Shown: positions 43,065 through 56,400, counted from the stretch's first letter. The stretch: DNA of 64,000 nucleotides from Ulva prolifera (GCA_023078555.1 CM041200.1:1364001-1428000); one strand, 5' to 3'. Notes: generated from the sequence alone by a model not told the origin. Program-made: numbers and translations.

Positions 43065-43744
43065 GCTTACACAAAACCTGCCTTCATCCGCTCCATGAAA
43101 TCAGCATTCATGTCATAACACTGATCCATCAGACAAGGGCCATCTACTACAACCCCCGCATTCTGCAGTCGCACGACTCCTTGCCCTGCAACTTCTGGAT
43201 TTGGATCGATCACGCCCACGACAACCTGCAACGATTCAACGCTTAGCTCTCACATGCAAATAATCTCACATCTGCGACAGTAACACGCCCGGGCATGAAG
43301 CTGGAGACCCCTAAACTCACTGCGTCTGAATCATACATGTTGTCAGAGCCGCACCCGTGCGACACCCGCCTCCACCAACGCCAAGCTGCAAGGTGGTGTT
43401 CGGCCGTGGTGATTGCATGGCTCAAGTGTCACATATGCGGTGGCACCTTTAGCTTGTTGGCCTGCAGCCCGTAGGGCAAACACCTCGGCATGGGGAGCAC
43501 CTGCCTTCGGATGGTAGCCTTCACCCACTACATTATCACCGCTGACGATCACACAGCCGACGGCAGGATTTGGAAATGTTTCACCTTTCGCTGTGGCTGC
43601 CACCGACAATGCACGAGCCATGAACGTCTCATCACTGCTTGATACGTTGGATCCAAGTGCGTTGGGGCGGGCGCTTATTCTCCCGCGTCCTGCGCTTATG
43701 TGCAGTTGGCCACAGTATGGTTGAGAAGAAGCATGCGACTAAAT
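43065..43744 (-). CDS. PYRD: Diaminohydroxyphosphoribosylaminopyrimidine deaminase (riboflavin pathway), no reductase domain
   Basis: Zinc deaminase of riboflavin synthesis. The certain exons, 43621 (ATG) to 43355 and 43225-43065, join in phase (CGG|gtgcgg ... ctgcag|GTT). Motifs: DETFMARALSVAATAKG, FPNPAVGCVIVSGDNVVGEG, zinc and catalytic GAPHAEVFALRAAG, and zinc cysteines in VTLEPCNHHGRTPPCSLAL. Next are ARVVVGVIDPNPEVAGQGV and DQCYDMNADFMERMKAGFV, then a stop. In RibD and plant PYRD/PYRR this point leads into the reductase domain, which is absent here. The frame stays open upstream of the ATG to about 43744 (CGQLHISAGRGRISARPNAL), which could be part of a transit peptide joined to an unseen first exon. 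A cryptic GCAG|gttttg donor at the extreme 3' end could allow a longer product. Confidence 0.88.
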
Positions 43745-44572
43745 AGTAGGCTGTTGACGATTGCAAGTACTTGCACTCCGTGTGCAAGTGTGGAGTGTGC
43801 ACGCACCTACTGGTCGCGCGTGAGGCAAGAAATGACGTACATTGTGATGCTTTGTCAAGCGCGTCCGCGGAAAGGCACATCGATACTCCAACATGGAATC
43901 TACAGGATTCTGGCGCAGATTTGCAGTCACACTGGCATGCCGCTCGTGTTTTTATGTTGGAAAAGGAGCCCTACACCTGACGCTGGTCTTGACGCTCTAC
44001 TGACAAACGTGAGCGATGTATACCACTTAGTTGCTCTGAAGCGGTTATTGCATTCGCCTCTCAAGCAAAGATTGTTTGATCTAGCGAGACCACAGCACTG
44101 CAGCGCCACCGCTCGACGTCCCCGAAACCGGTGTCACCTGTTGCTACCATGCATGCGCTGACACGGAGACAAACAATGCTCCTCTGCGCTCCCTTGACAA
44201 TCCTGATGCAAAAAAAACAGGAGAGTTCTTTGGGGATGACGTGCCGAAGATTTTTTATGTTGCTCTGCTCGACTCTGGTAGGACACTTGTCGGCCACACG
44301 TTCGCGCTACTGACGCATTGCGTGTCACGCGTAGACATAGATGATACCGTGTGAGGCAGATCCTCGCAATCAATAGCGCAGAGCACCTGCAGGTGGACGT
44401 GGTATTTGGAGTCACGGTTGTCGCTGTGGGTGTCGTTGTGTTGCTTCGTATCTAACTCTGCAAACCGAGTGCTTGGGCTGCTGTGTGCGGATGTTAAACT
44501 GATTGCCACGCGAATTCGATCGAGGATAGAAAGTGATTTCCACTCCGGTTTGGCCTATTTGGCGGAAATCAA
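43745..44572. other. No recognised gene
   Basis: Upstream regions of the riboflavin deaminase (minus) and NF-YB (plus). No domain-bearing frame. It may hide a first exon of the deaminase gene. Confidence 0.4.
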
Positions 44573-45502
44573 ATGGCTACCAAAGGAGATGACAAGGTGG
44601 ATGGTGTAAGAGAGCAGGACAAGTTCTTGCCCATCGCTAACATCAGCCGTATCATGAAAGAGGCATTGCCACAGAATGCAAAGATCTCTAAAGATGCTAA
44701 AGAGTTAGTCCAGCAATGCGTCTCAGATTTCATAATTTTCATAACCAGTGAGTGCGTTTCATCAATTTACATACAGTTGTATCTGCAAGGCGCTTACAGA
44801 GACCGACGATACGGCAGATCGGATGCTCCACAATACCCACTGCAAAACAAAAGTAGTGCCGATAATCCAGGGCTAGTGACAAGTGTCAAAGAGAAAAGCG
44901 GAAAACAGTGAATGGCGATGACATTCTGTGGGCTATGAAGAGCCTGGGCTTCGAGGATGCCGTTGTGGTACTAACCACATACCTGCAGAAAATACGAGAG
45001 GTGCGTTTCCTAGTGCCCTTCGTTGACTATGTCTCCAGTGTTTTACCAGGTTCGGCAGTTAGCATGGTGTGTGCTGGTGTTGCAGGCAGAGGGAGCCGAG
45101 AAAAGCGCGAAGAGTGCTGCTGCTGACAGCCGTGACGGTGCCACCGGCTCAATGGCAACAGCAGGACCGAATCCGACAATGGTCCGCTTTCAGTGTGCTG
45201 AAGTTGCTGTGACTTGACCAAGACATACTCATCAAGGTCATTGTTGTGGACGGGTACAAATGAGTAACTTTGTGGTGCAGGCTGCCGGGCAAATGCCACC
45301 AGGGTATGTTGCCTATGCACCCATGCCGATGCAAGGAGTCCCCGGCCAGCAGGTCGGCTCTGTGCCTGGTCAGGCCATGCAGCAGCCAATGGTCATGTAC
45401 ATGCCGATGCCTGGGGGCAACAACGGGCATATGGTTTCAATGCCCATGTCTGCTCCCATGGCACAACCCCCTGGACAGCCGCCAGGACCCAATCAGTCCT
45501 GA
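44573..45502 (+). CDS. NF-YB: NF-YB (HAP3) CCAAT-box-binding factor subunit
   Basis: Histone-fold transcription factor that pairs with NF-YC and NF-YA. Four exons join in phase: 44573-44751, 44871-45000, 45086-45181, 45281-45502, giving 208 aa. The full core domain is present: [60 protein letters not shown] and [20 protein letters not shown] followed by LQKIRE. Residues used for DNA and NF-YC contact (KISKDAK, QREKRKT) are intact. Intron 1 splits the codon for Glu in ITSE|ASDK (GA|gtgcgt ... atccag|G). The C-terminus is Gly/Pro/Met/Gln-rich (repeated MPMPGG and [11 protein letters not shown]), a possible activation or condensate-forming tail. NF-YC and NF-YA partners are not in the window. 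Confidence 0.96.
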
Positions 45503-45949
45503 GCTTGAACCTGGCCTTGCATGGCGTATGTGTTGCTTCAGTGCCATGTCAACGGCGAGCCCCACAAGCTGTGATTAGTGTGTCGGCCAGAGATTTCCTT
45601 CGCCTAGGTTTGACATTCTTGCACGTCTTCTGCACTCAACTGTAATATTCTGCATGTGTAAGACCAGTGACATGCAGCATCGTTGTCACCATTTCGCTTG
45701 TTTAGACCCTGCACAACCTCCAAATCGTGTGTATCGTGTACAGTTCAGCCTGCCATGTGTTGAGAGGTGGCCAGTGTTGTCGAGTTGTACCTCGATCTTG
45801 TGTTGACGAATAATCTGCCCGCGCTGACAGTGGTGGGGAACACTTCTGCTTAGCCAAGCATCGTTCCACTTCGGTCACGGTCAAACTTGGAAAACCATGT
45901 CTGGAGTCTAGGTGGCAACAGTGAAAGCATGCCTGATGTGAATCGAATC
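45503..45949. other. 3' flank of NF-YB and of the Sfi1-like gene (convergent)
   Basis: No independent gene is supported. The minus-strand frame that ends at 45702 may be the C-terminal end of the Sfi1-like protein. Confidence 0.35.
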
Positions 45950-47898
45950 TCCATGTGGTATCTTGCATCATCTTTTGATGTGTGCGAATCACCTTATCAT
46001 AGTTCTTGCTGGCAATCCACCACAGATAGCAGATGCAAGTTTGGCTGATGTATAGTTCTCGTGTGACCAACATGTTTCCCACTCGTTCAAGGGCCCTGTA
46101 CAGCAACCAGGCCATGGTACCAAGCCATGTCATATCTGCGCCGTTGAGCTATCCTAGTGAACTGTGCTTCAGTGCTTGGTGTCAACACCTGCAATAGGCC
46201 GTGTGATCCCGCCAAGTGCTCAACAGTGCCAGGCAATCATGCAACCTCAGCTTCTTTGAAGATTTCCATTGCCTGATGGCATGTTTCAGTACTGCATGAA
46301 CTCGGAATTGCAGTGCAGTCTGCAGCATCTGCCTGAGTTGCTGCCTGAAAGCACTATGTACCCGCCAGGCCTCGAGCGCCCTGCGACGCAGTTGGTTCAG
46401 AACTTGTTTGCAACTAATTTTGACACCACGCCATTTCTGCAAGACCATGGCCCCATCAGCCATTCGAAGCTCGCTGCGCAGCACAATCCTGATGCGCCTA
46501 TGATGCCAAAGTATCCGCCACACAGAGAACAATTTGTGTAACCACTGCAAGCGTTTTTTGCTTACGAAAAGGTCTCCCTTGCTCTGCAACTCCTGAAATT
46601 GCCACACACATGAGCTTAAGCCAGGCTGTCAGATGAGCTGAGTTTTAGCACACTGTTCAAGAGAGAAACCTGTGTATGAGAACGCTGTTTGTGCCACGTC
46701 AACCAGCAACGGAACAGCAGCAGCTTTTGCGCCTGGAGTTGACCGTTCGCTATCTGACGTCGCAAATAAGCACTTGACTGTATTGCTCTGCGCCAGATGT
46801 GCCACGCATGCATAAGGACACTGTTATTACTATGCAGTGTGGCCACCTCTTCCAGAACGTAATGCGGGTCACCTGCAAGGATGCCTCCTGTCCAACGTCA
46901 CGACATGCACTCTGGTGCACATGAAAGAAAAACCTACCCATGTCGGCCCACCATGCTACATTGAGAAGCAAGCCTTGAATAGCCTTGCGAGTCAATGTCC
47001 ACTGATAGTGCTTATTGGCTTCATTTTCGACTTTTGCAGTTGCAGCTGCTGCAACTGCTTGGCATTGCCAAGCCCTGAAGGTCCGTTCCCGGGTCATGCA
47101 CCTTCTGGCACGTTCATGTGCTGCACACCAATCCCTACAGACGCCAATCTGAGTGAGAGCGACTTGGCAGGTCAGCTGAGACCTGCTTCACGCTGATGAA
47201 ACTGGTGCACTTGGCTAATAAGGGCCCTCTTGTGAAACAGCAGACATTCCGGATCAATTCTGCACTGTGCATGAGTAGTCTCCTGGCCAACTCCCACTGG
47301 ACCATCCACTCATTGCACTTGTGCCAGCACGAAAGATGTACGGGCAAGCAGATAGGATGAATGCGCTCTTGATCGTCTTCTGCCTCTTTGACCGGCTCCG
47401 CCACTTGTTTAGTTTCCGACGCTGCAGGGACAGGCCAGCCAGCAAGGCAGCTTTTGCAGCATATGACGCTTCTCTGTCACGCATTTTCAAGGTTGTTGTG
47501 ACTGCAATCAGTTCATGCCGTGCCGTCCGAAATCTGATGTCAGCTAGCAATGCCTGAGAAGCTGCAGAGTCATCCCAGCATAACAAGTCTGTGTTGGTAC
47601 TCGCATCCACAGTCGCAACATGGGAGCGTTCGAGTTGAGATCCATCGCCATATCTCCTAGCTTCAATTGCACCGTCGAATGTTACTTGCTTATCTGGCCC
47701 GTCGTTGCCTTGAACATGTGGCGCCTGGTTAACCGGTTTTACCTGATCTGCTAGTATCGCCTGCTGTGCATAGTATTTTTCACCAATGGTTCTGTACAGT
47801 ATCAGCTCCTGCTCACAGTGTGCAAGCTCTTGTCTAGTATCGTGAAGCTGTTCTGCCGCCTCTGCAGCTGCCGCCTCTGCATGCTCCTGCCTGCGCAT
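45950..47898 (-). CDS. Sfi1-like protein with centrin-binding repeats (partial 5' end)
   Basis: Minus-strand exons read, right to left: 47898 to about 47350 (a coiled coil, EAAEQLHDTRQELAHCEQEL, then LQRRKLNKWRSRSKRQK), about 47330-47215 (HKCNEWMVQWELARRLLMHS), 47097 to about 46920 (RTFRAWQCQAVAAA and LLLNVAWWADMGRFF), 46846-46660 (LMHAWHIWRRAIQSSAYL and LLLFRCWLTWHKQR), 46607-46190 (ALEAWRVHSAFRQQL, LKHAIRQWKSS and LLSTWRDH), then about 46130-45950 (YLWWIASKNYDKVI). The recurring Leu/Phe-x2-3-Trp at intervals of about 23-35 residues in long basic helices is the centrin-binding repeat of Sfi1, which forms filaments at spindle poles and basal bodies. Exact splice sites were not resolved, and the N-terminus may extend beyond 47898. 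Confidence 0.65.
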
Positions 47899-48856
47899 GG
47901 CATAACATGCTTTATCGAGAGGGGGTGATCAGACACTTGCTTTCTCTTGCGTTCATTATGCTTATCCGAGAGCGGCGCGGAACCAGTGCACCACGACCCG
48001 GGTGTCAAACAGCATCTGTTCTGGTGAAACAGCAACACATCAAAATCACTTCTTTAATGTGCTTTCATTCCGATTGTATTGTGGGAGCAGGAATGAGCTA
48101 CCTATGCTTTCCTTCCAGCAGCGCCTGTTCCAGTGTGTGCACGCGGTCATCGGGGCCCTGTGCCGTTTGAGGTACTGGCACAAGCATGGCACTCCAGGAC
48201 GCCTACGGGGGGGCCAAGCTCAAACTGCTGATGGCAAGATGCGTGGAGTCTGGAATACCAAGCGCTGCCCACCACACCTCCAATACACAGAAGAATATTA
48301 TCCACACGCCCACATGTGTGCAGAGCCGGCGCCGTACATATCATGCAGGTGTACAAGAAGGTTGGCGATCATGGCAGTTGCAGGGCCACGGTCACAGCAT
48401 CAAATGAACGCATCCTGTGCATATGATGGAGCAGGCAGACGTGACGCGTACAAGGTGAACCATAGTGAAGGGGCAAAGACTTCGCCTGTGGTTGCACACG
48501 ATCACAGCTTCTCACACAAGTCCGCATCACATAGTCGCAACGGGCATGCATATGGCTTTCGCTGCGTCGGTGTGAAATCTGTGTGAACTTGGCGCGCCAT
48601 GGTGTGCTGCCGCATGCAGCCAGTGCACTGCAGCATGCAGTGGCGGATGTGCGTTCGACCATGTCCATGGCGCCCATGCTCAACAGTCCGATTCAAGCTC
48701 TAGTCTCGGCCTAAGCGGCCATGCGTGTTGCTGAATGCAGAAAGCCCAATAAGCTTCTCGGTTATCCTTGCACTCCATCCTATTGATTTGTAGGCAGAAC
48801 ATCACTGAGCGTAATCGCGGCCACGACCTTGGGATAGCAACCTGCAAGCCGCTTGT
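47899..48856. other. No recognised gene
   Basis: Upstream of the Sfi1-like gene, which may have a first exon here. Plus-strand frames around 48000-48590 are Cys/His-rich without a domain. Confidence 0.4.
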
Positions 48857-51800
48857 GTGTTCGATCGCAGCGTGGCTGGCGTTCCACAAGTGCTGCTCGT
48901 GGAACTGCCACCTAAAACATATGCAGCATACCTAGGCGTTAGTAATAGCTCTTTCAGCATCTCCTGGGATCTGTCTCTGCCGTTGCGAGATCTGGATGGT
49001 GATCTCGGGTTGTACTGCGCTGTTGCAATTCGTGTACTGCACTCTGTAACGAGACCAGGTGTGTCTCTGAACTTGACTGCCGAAGTGTCATATATTCCTT
49101 GCGTAAATTGTGATTATCGAGGTCGATCAATTTGGTCCCGGCGCCTGCGACTGAGGTCCCCCAAGGAGATACACGATACGTAAGGTCGATGGTGTCAGGT
49201 CGGCCATCATGTCTTTCCAGAGGCACATGCACCCTCTAAATTGAAGTTTCCCACTGTTCGTGCGACGAAGCAGTGTCAGGCTTGCCAGCATGGTCGAGAC
49301 TCCGTCACCCTACGATTGTATGCGTCAGCCACGCACAAGCGCTCGAACCGTGCTATCTCCGGTCGCTCGTTACACAGAATGACTTCGAATAAGTATTGTA
49401 TCATCAAAGACCTGCTCCTGCCCTGGTGCCCTGCCCAGTCGTACCAACACACCGCGGAGGGCACAAAGCGCATGCGCCTGCCATTCTCTTGCAAGCCCGG
49501 CTTCGCTGTACAACCGCCATCCGTTCAAGTGGCTCCAGTGAAAATATTATGATCGTGTTGATGCATTGCAGGTACTGATATATGTGTTCTGTGACCAGAT
49601 TCTGCTGATGCCTTATCCGGACAGCACTGTGCCACTCCGCTGCTGCTGAATGCACGGCGCGCAAATACATTGTCGACATGAAGGCCTACCTGAAAGCTGG
49701 CTCTGGCTATGCGATTGGGTTCGGTAAGGCACACAGTCCTCGCGCGAGCGCTGGCCGTTCCCCCTCTAGCGCGCTCGCGTGGGTCGTGACTACGCCGCTG
49801 CCGGGTGGATTCAACGTTTCTCCTGAGCAGCAAGTGACCAATGGTAGAGCCGCAGCAGATCTGAGGGGCCATGCAACTCTTTCGAAGCTCAGTGGCGGAG
49901 AGGTCATGGGAGCACCACCGGGGGGGGGGTTCGGTGAGGGAGGTGGCGGAAGAGGCGGCGGAAGCCACGGCAGCGGTGGTGGTTCAAATTCCGGGCCTGG
50001 CCCAGAGTGGTGGCTATTCTGCATTCAAGCTGCAGCTGCTGGCTGGGCTGCTGGATGCGTACTCTTCGAAGCAGGTCACCTGCTGCATCAGCCAGTGCCT
50101 GCTGCACGCAGCCTGGCCCCCAGTACAAGAATGAGATTGGCTCGCACGTCCGTGGTGCAGATGCAGCACGATCGTTTCCACTGTTCATGGGTGCGATCCT
50201 GCCATGCTGGTTCCACTGTGTGAGCTTGATCCAAGATGTACGGGATTGAGCTTGTGTGTGCTGCGTGTAGCTCTGGGTCCTACTGGCTGCTCTTGGCGGT
50301 GTTGCAGTACTGCTGGCGAGGCACCGGGAGGATCCAGAGGAAAAATTTGCTGAAGCTGAAGAAGAAGCCGCTGAGGAACATGCGTGTATGTCTGCGCCAG
50401 GGGTGGGTGACGAGCATTCTGACCATGTGGTCTCTGGCCTTGCCCCTGAGCTGCAACATGCAAGCACGGGCACCGGCCCTGCAGCATCTGCAGAACGCGG
50501 TGGTGAGGACGACGTCCCTAGCCTCGATCCTGAGCTGCACCATGCACGCAGCAGCGTCTTTACCACAGCGGCCGTGCGGGCGGTGAGCGCCCCACTGCCC
50601 GACCTACACGTCCTGACCTGCCGCGACAATGCATCCTTCCAGGAGTTGCAGCGCTTCTGGGCGTCCGGTGGCATTGCCTCACCACGCAGCCCTGAGGGTG
50701 GCGTGAGACCCATGCGGCACGCTGCCGAGGTGATCCACCCAGCGCAGAAGCGCCCTGCCAGCCTGGACGCTCGCCAGATGCATGCATCTGCAGCGCCCCA
50801 GGCCTGGGCTGACCCAGGGTCAGTCTGCTCACGTCAAGTACGCGAGTTGCATGTGTTGTCATTGCAAGCCCACCATGACAGCGATGCCAGGTCAGGGCCC
50901 AGCACACCCCACACGCCTGATCTCAACGGGGGTGGGCGCAGCTTAGACCTAGCAGCTGCTGGAGCCCGTGCTGCTGCTGCCCGTGAAGCAAAGGCCGGTG
51001 CACAGAGTGCGTGCATAGCGCACCGTGAGCAGCCCAGCTTGCTACCTGAAGGTGTCGATTTGTCAGGGCAGGGGCAGGCTTCACCATGGAAACAGTGCAA
51101 CGCCAGCAGCTTCTCGTCTGCAGGCAGCTGCGCTGCAGCGGCCGACAACGCAGCGGCCGACGACGATGCAGATCAGATAGATGAAGTGTCCACGCAGCAC
51201 GCTGCAATGGATAGATTTGAAGAAATTTCTCATGTTTTGGCTAGTGAGGCAAGCTGCATTGAGAGTGCGCATAATTCTGACGGTGTTGATGAGTGGGTGG
51301 ATCAGGATAGAAGAGAGATTGAGCCCAATCGTGCGGCATGTAGCATAGATAACCAGGAGCCATCGAGTCCTGCAGAAATAAGGGCGCAAGTAGAGGGCAC
51401 TGAAGCAGCGGCTGATGAAGACAGCAGTCTGAAGTCCAGTCACCTCAATGACAGCCACGTTGAGGTGGCAGGGGAGCCTGCTGTGCCGAAACCAGAGCCA
51501 GATCCAGCACTGCCTCTGGGCACCACACAAGAAGGCATGCAGTCCAGTGATACCAGCCCAGCCGGTGGCAGCGCGATTCCTGACCAAGACGCCGTCATCG
51601 CATTAAAAGAAGACTTGCCAGACCCAGCCGTGAAGGTATGCAGCGCTGACCGCCTCCCACAGAACGAAGATCACGTCCAGGCGCACACAACACTGAACTT
51701 GCGATCGTTTCCACAGGAAGCCACGGATCCCAATTCAAAGCCCAGCTTGATGCCTGCTGAGCTGTCAGCAACCATAGATGCCACATCATCCTGCCAGGGG

Positions 51801-52112
51801 CCTTTGACGCATCGCAGCTGCGTAAAGGGGGGCCTGGACACCACCAGCTCCACAGTGTTCCCGCAGTACAGCTGGCAGATTGCAGATGACATTGAAGTCG
51901 ATGTGCAGACGAATGTTCTGCAGACCAATGCTCCGCAGATGCCGGCTCTCTCCTGTGCCTCAGGAGAGGGAGACTCGGATGACCTGCAGTCAAAACAGCA
52001 CCACTCAGCCTGGGGCAACGCCTCTGATGAGTCCTTTGGCTCCTCCGGGAGCCCATCATTTATGTCCTTCCCCAGTGAACAGAATCAAGTCACTGTATTT
52101 CAATGGAGTTGA
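48857..52112 (+). CDS. Unrecognised gene(s): possible single-pass membrane protein with long acidic tail
   Basis: The clearest exon is 50271-52112, open for 613 codons. It opens with a hydrophobic segment after a TAG acceptor (LWVLLAALGGVAVLLARHRE), then an acidic stretch (DPEEKFAEAEEEAAEEHA), then a long Ser/Ala/Asp/Glu/Gln-rich disordered tail ending FQWS. The layout is that of a C-terminal cytosolic tail after one membrane helix. Upstream, 48880-49060 reads QVLLVELPPKTYAAYLGVSN and DLGLYCAVAIRVLHSVTRPG, which looks like a beta-rich domain and could be the other side of the same protein. Joins between 49070 and 50270 were not resolved, so these may be two genes. No family recognised. Confidence 0.5.
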
Positions 52113-53450
52113 TCCACCGACAGTGTGTAGCATACCCTGATGAGAAGAAGTCGTCCTTGCAGGTTTTTCTTATGCCGTGCATATGGTCGTTAAATTGCAG
52201 TAAGCGGATCGAGCAATTACTCGTGTCTGGGTCGCTCGGTGCAAGGAGATCTTGCTGAACGTTTGCCTTTGGCAGTGAAGACGTGGTGGTGTCTAGTTGG
52301 GTGCAAGTCATGTAACCAAGCCGCATGTCCAGTGCCCTTGGCATACCACACGCTGAAATGCACTGGAGGCGCATCTTGCTTAGTCCAAGTATGGCATGTC
52401 AACGGTGTCACACAGTTGTCGACATTCGCAGAGCAGCTCAAACGTGTTGCAGGAGAGGTCATGCCCACATGGTGTTTGAAATAAAGCGCTATTTCGACGG
52501 AGCCATTGCTCAGTTCACTAGCTCAAATCGACAGCACAACAATTTAGTGCCATTGTTCGCAGCCGGCAGCAGTCCAGCAGGCCCCCGGGGCAGCAGCGGA
52601 ACCAGCCAAGCCACCATGATCACCTCGAGATGTGCCCATAATGTCGTGTTGCTGTATTGGCATACGTTGTACGGATCGACTATCCACGTTGTGTACATGG
52701 ACACTGGCAGGACTGGAAACTGGGACTACATGAGCATCCTTCAGCTGTGTTTACAGAAGGGCGTGATGTCAGGGGTCATGATCTGATTAAATATATATTG
52801 ATACTCTGCAGTGAAAGGTAGACATCACATTGAGAACACATCCCGATTCCACGTTTGGGCCTTCTTGTGTCACAGTACCTGCGTCCACTAGATGACAACA
52901 GCCATGGCATGTCTGATCAGCGTGTGGTAAGTGGCGCGCTAGACATACAGCACAAGACCCCTTGGCAAAGACGCGTGACTGATGTCATGTCAAAGTCACG
53001 CAAAGCGCACTGTCGGCACGCCCGAGTTCACCAGTAATGTGGCAGCGGCAAAGTGATTGCCGTAAGAAATAATCCTGCACGACACGGTGATCGCGAGACC
53101 CCCCGCTACATCACGACACCATGGCCAACCTAATCAGCTGGCGTTTGACATGTTGGTGCCACCGTTGCTCTTTCCGGTAGTGCGGTCCGTGCACATCACC
53201 ACACCCGCCATTGCAAACGCAGGTATCGAAGCTGAGCTCCAGATGAGGCAAGCGAGCACATCGGCATCAGTATGCTGTACACAACACCGTCGCCATGTCT
53301 TCCCACTGCCTGAACTGGAGACAATGGCCCTGGGACAGGCCTCGGCACCAGCAGCACAGTACGCAGAGTCGCTGTGAATAGTGATGAAATGCAAGACATA
53401 AGTATCGCTTTGCTGCACACAAAGGGAATGGCGTGCTGATCCGTGTCGTG
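52113..53450. other. No recognised gene (1.3 kb)
   Basis: Between the stop codon of the acidic-tail protein and the start of the large lipid-transfer gene. Frames are short. It should contain the 3' UTR of the former and the promoter of the latter. Confidence 0.4.
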
Positions 53451-56400
53451 ATGAGGACGCTCCAGCTCATGCTCTTGTGGGCGCTCAGATGTGCGCTGAT
53501 ACTCTTCATCGCCTGCGTCGTCAGCCGCACAATCAGAACAGCGATTTTGTCAAATATTATATCGTTGCTCATATCAGCTCGTGCCATGTGCCTGCCTGGG
53601 GCCCGTCGCGGTGCGAAGAAGCCGAACGTCTCCAAGAATGCCGATGGTACGAGCTCTTTTCTTCTTGCAAAGTAAACATTGAGAAGTAACCAATGGCTAC
53701 GCCCTGTCAATGCATGACGTCCATTATGTGTTAGTTTCACTGTGTTGTGCAGGACTGATCTGCATACGTGATCTAGACATTCATGACCTGCTCTCTGAAG
53801 AGCAGATCACTTCTGCTTGCGAAGGCCTTGCTTTTGTCATCAAGTCTTTTCATGTTGACGCCGTCAGCTTTGGTATCCCAGATCTGTTACGATGGAGTTT
53901 TGATGTTAAATGTCATGGGTGCTCATTGGAATTGAGACAGAAAGCCATGCCAGAGGTGTGATCTTCTCCCACCTTGCGGGCGGGATCATCCCAGTCAGGG
54001 CAAAGACATCCTTTTCCATCGGAAGTGTGAGCATAAGTCGCACTCCAACCGCTCGTGCGTGTTCCAGAAGAGGCCGCTCTCTCAAGACGCTGGCCGTATG
54101 GCGGGGACGCTGCGAGAAAAGCAAAGGCGACTAGCAGTGGTCGACATACTGCTTTGGGGCACAAAGCCCGGTATCTCACAATGTGAGGGACCGCCCCCCA
54201 AGCGATCGAGATGGCTTGCAGCTGTGCTGCATGCAGGCATTGCCATTGCCATGAGGTCTATCAGTGTTCAGATGACGAAAATGGCGTTCACTATGTTTCA
54301 AGACACTGTCCCTGGGCCATGGCAAGTTCCGCAAGCTGCAGAAGGTGCGTTTTTGAAGTGTGAGGAGGCAACACACACATACTGAGCCATGCACTGAGTC
54401 GACGCAATCATGAGGTCAATCTTCGGAATCATGGACTGTTCAGCCGGTCTCACTGTATCGGTACCTCTACACGTGCCAAATTCTCGCTGTTATACAGGCA
54501 AAACGCACCGAGAGGGCCTCTCTGTGGCAGTAAGATCCATGACATACGGCGCTGTGCTTCCCAGGAAGTCCTCAGCGACGACTCGAACAAAGGTGTCCAA
54601 TGTCCCAATATGTGACCAAAACTGGGCACAAAACATGCTGCCTCGTCCACTTCTGGTTGTGATGTCCTCAAGGGACAAGGTCGTGCAAGCCAACCTCTCT
54701 GTGGAGGGGGTCAGTGTCTACGTGCTGAGCACCCTACCCAATCTACTCAGTGTCAGCACTGCTGCACCGATGAAAGTGCCGCTTTTTGGGCCCACGGTTG
54801 ATGATGCGGCCTCAGGCGGTCACCAAGCGAGCAATGACCACCAGGTAAGCACTACGCTGTGGCTGTGGCCAGAGGTGCTGCACCCACGTCAACTTTTGCG
54901 TCACTATCTCGGCACGTGCCGGCTTGATCAAACATAGCATGCCGGCAAGACACTCCTCGAAAGCGGGGCACTGGTTTTCCAAGGGCGACAGGCATGCGCA
55001 TTGTATGTGGCATGTGTTGGGCAGGTGCAATGGGCTGTGGTGGGGCCGGACATGATTATGGATTGTCTTTTTCGAGCTGGTTTGGTGTGACTGCGCAAGG
55101 CACACACCTGTTTGTCAAAAGCCTCAAAGCACATTCTAAGCTCAGCCCTGCTGCAGGGGCCTTCAATGCAGAAATCTGCCAAGACCAGTGAGAATTCCGG
55201 AAGCAGCTCACGGCGTAAGCGCAGCTACATGGACTGGACTGTCAAGTGGGCTGTTGTCAAGCAGTGGGGATTCCAGGCCACCATGTCGTCAGTTCCAGAT
55301 TGCCCCCGGAAGCACCATGCGACTGCACGTCCGCCAGTTTCGAGTGCAGGTGAGTGCTGTGCCGTGGGCTGGCTGCTTGTGCACCTTGACCCGATCTACC
55401 TGATTACTGGCTCGTCATCGCGACTGATGCGTGAAAACATCGACTGTCTGGCCTGCATGTTTAGATCCTCTGGAGAATATGACTCCTCCACATGTCATCG
55501 ACCCACGAGCAGATTGCATCACGCGCGTCATCAGCACATGAGCAGATGGCATCACAGATTGTGCTGCAGGGCAGTCCAGGCCCCAGAAGGAGCATGGGGC
55601 AGTGCAGCATCTGGAGCGGATCCCCGAGTCAGGCAGCCGCTCTGGCAGGATGCCACTGGCCAGTCAGCTCAGCCATCACTCCAGTCTGTCGCGCTTCGTT
55701 CCGGCGCGCACTCCCATGAGCCGCGTGAGAGGTTCAAGCTTCAGGTGGCCGCATGGCGCAGGCACCCCGCAACACAAGCCTGGTCTCAGCTCCCGCGCGT
55801 TTGGTCCACCATCTGCCATGCCTTCTGCTTTGCGCGCCTTTGGCACCGACAACCTAGACAGGAGCACTGACTCCATCCCAGCAGATGTGCAGACTGAAGT
55901 TCAGGAGCACGAGGCCCCGGCGCCGCCTGAGCAGCCTTCACCTGAGGCTGACCACAGCCCAGCTGGGTACATCAAGTTGGATCTCAAGGTCTGGTCCCCC
56001 GCCCGATGCATTGGATCCAACTGCCCGCCTTCTGCAGTTGCCGTGGTGTGATGCACACCTGTCTGCATCACGTCTGAACCAGAAACTCGGGAAGTACGAG
56101 TATAGGGGCCCTAGCTCAGGGGCTATCTGTGTGCGTGTGTCTGTGACCGCATCGAGCACGCTGCTGCGCTTTCCAGGTGGAGCTCCGGGCTCTGATGCCA
56201 TGCATGGACATCCGCTCCATGGCGGTGCTGTCCCGGGTGGCACTGCGCACGCACCTGTTTGTCGCCATGGAGGCTGGGTGGGCGTCGCGCCCCAGAGCGC
56301 CAGTGAGGGACGACCCGCGGGCGTGGTGGCGCCACGCGCTGCAGATGGTACTCCGGGAGTCGCGCAAGGTGCGGCGCCGCCGCATGACGCTGCTTGCCGC

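Noticed and set aside
48857-49183. Possible PIG-X/PBN1-like GPI-mannosyltransferase subunit
   Set aside because: Only a faint resemblance around LPPKTYAAYL. The long cytosolic tail downstream does not fit that family.
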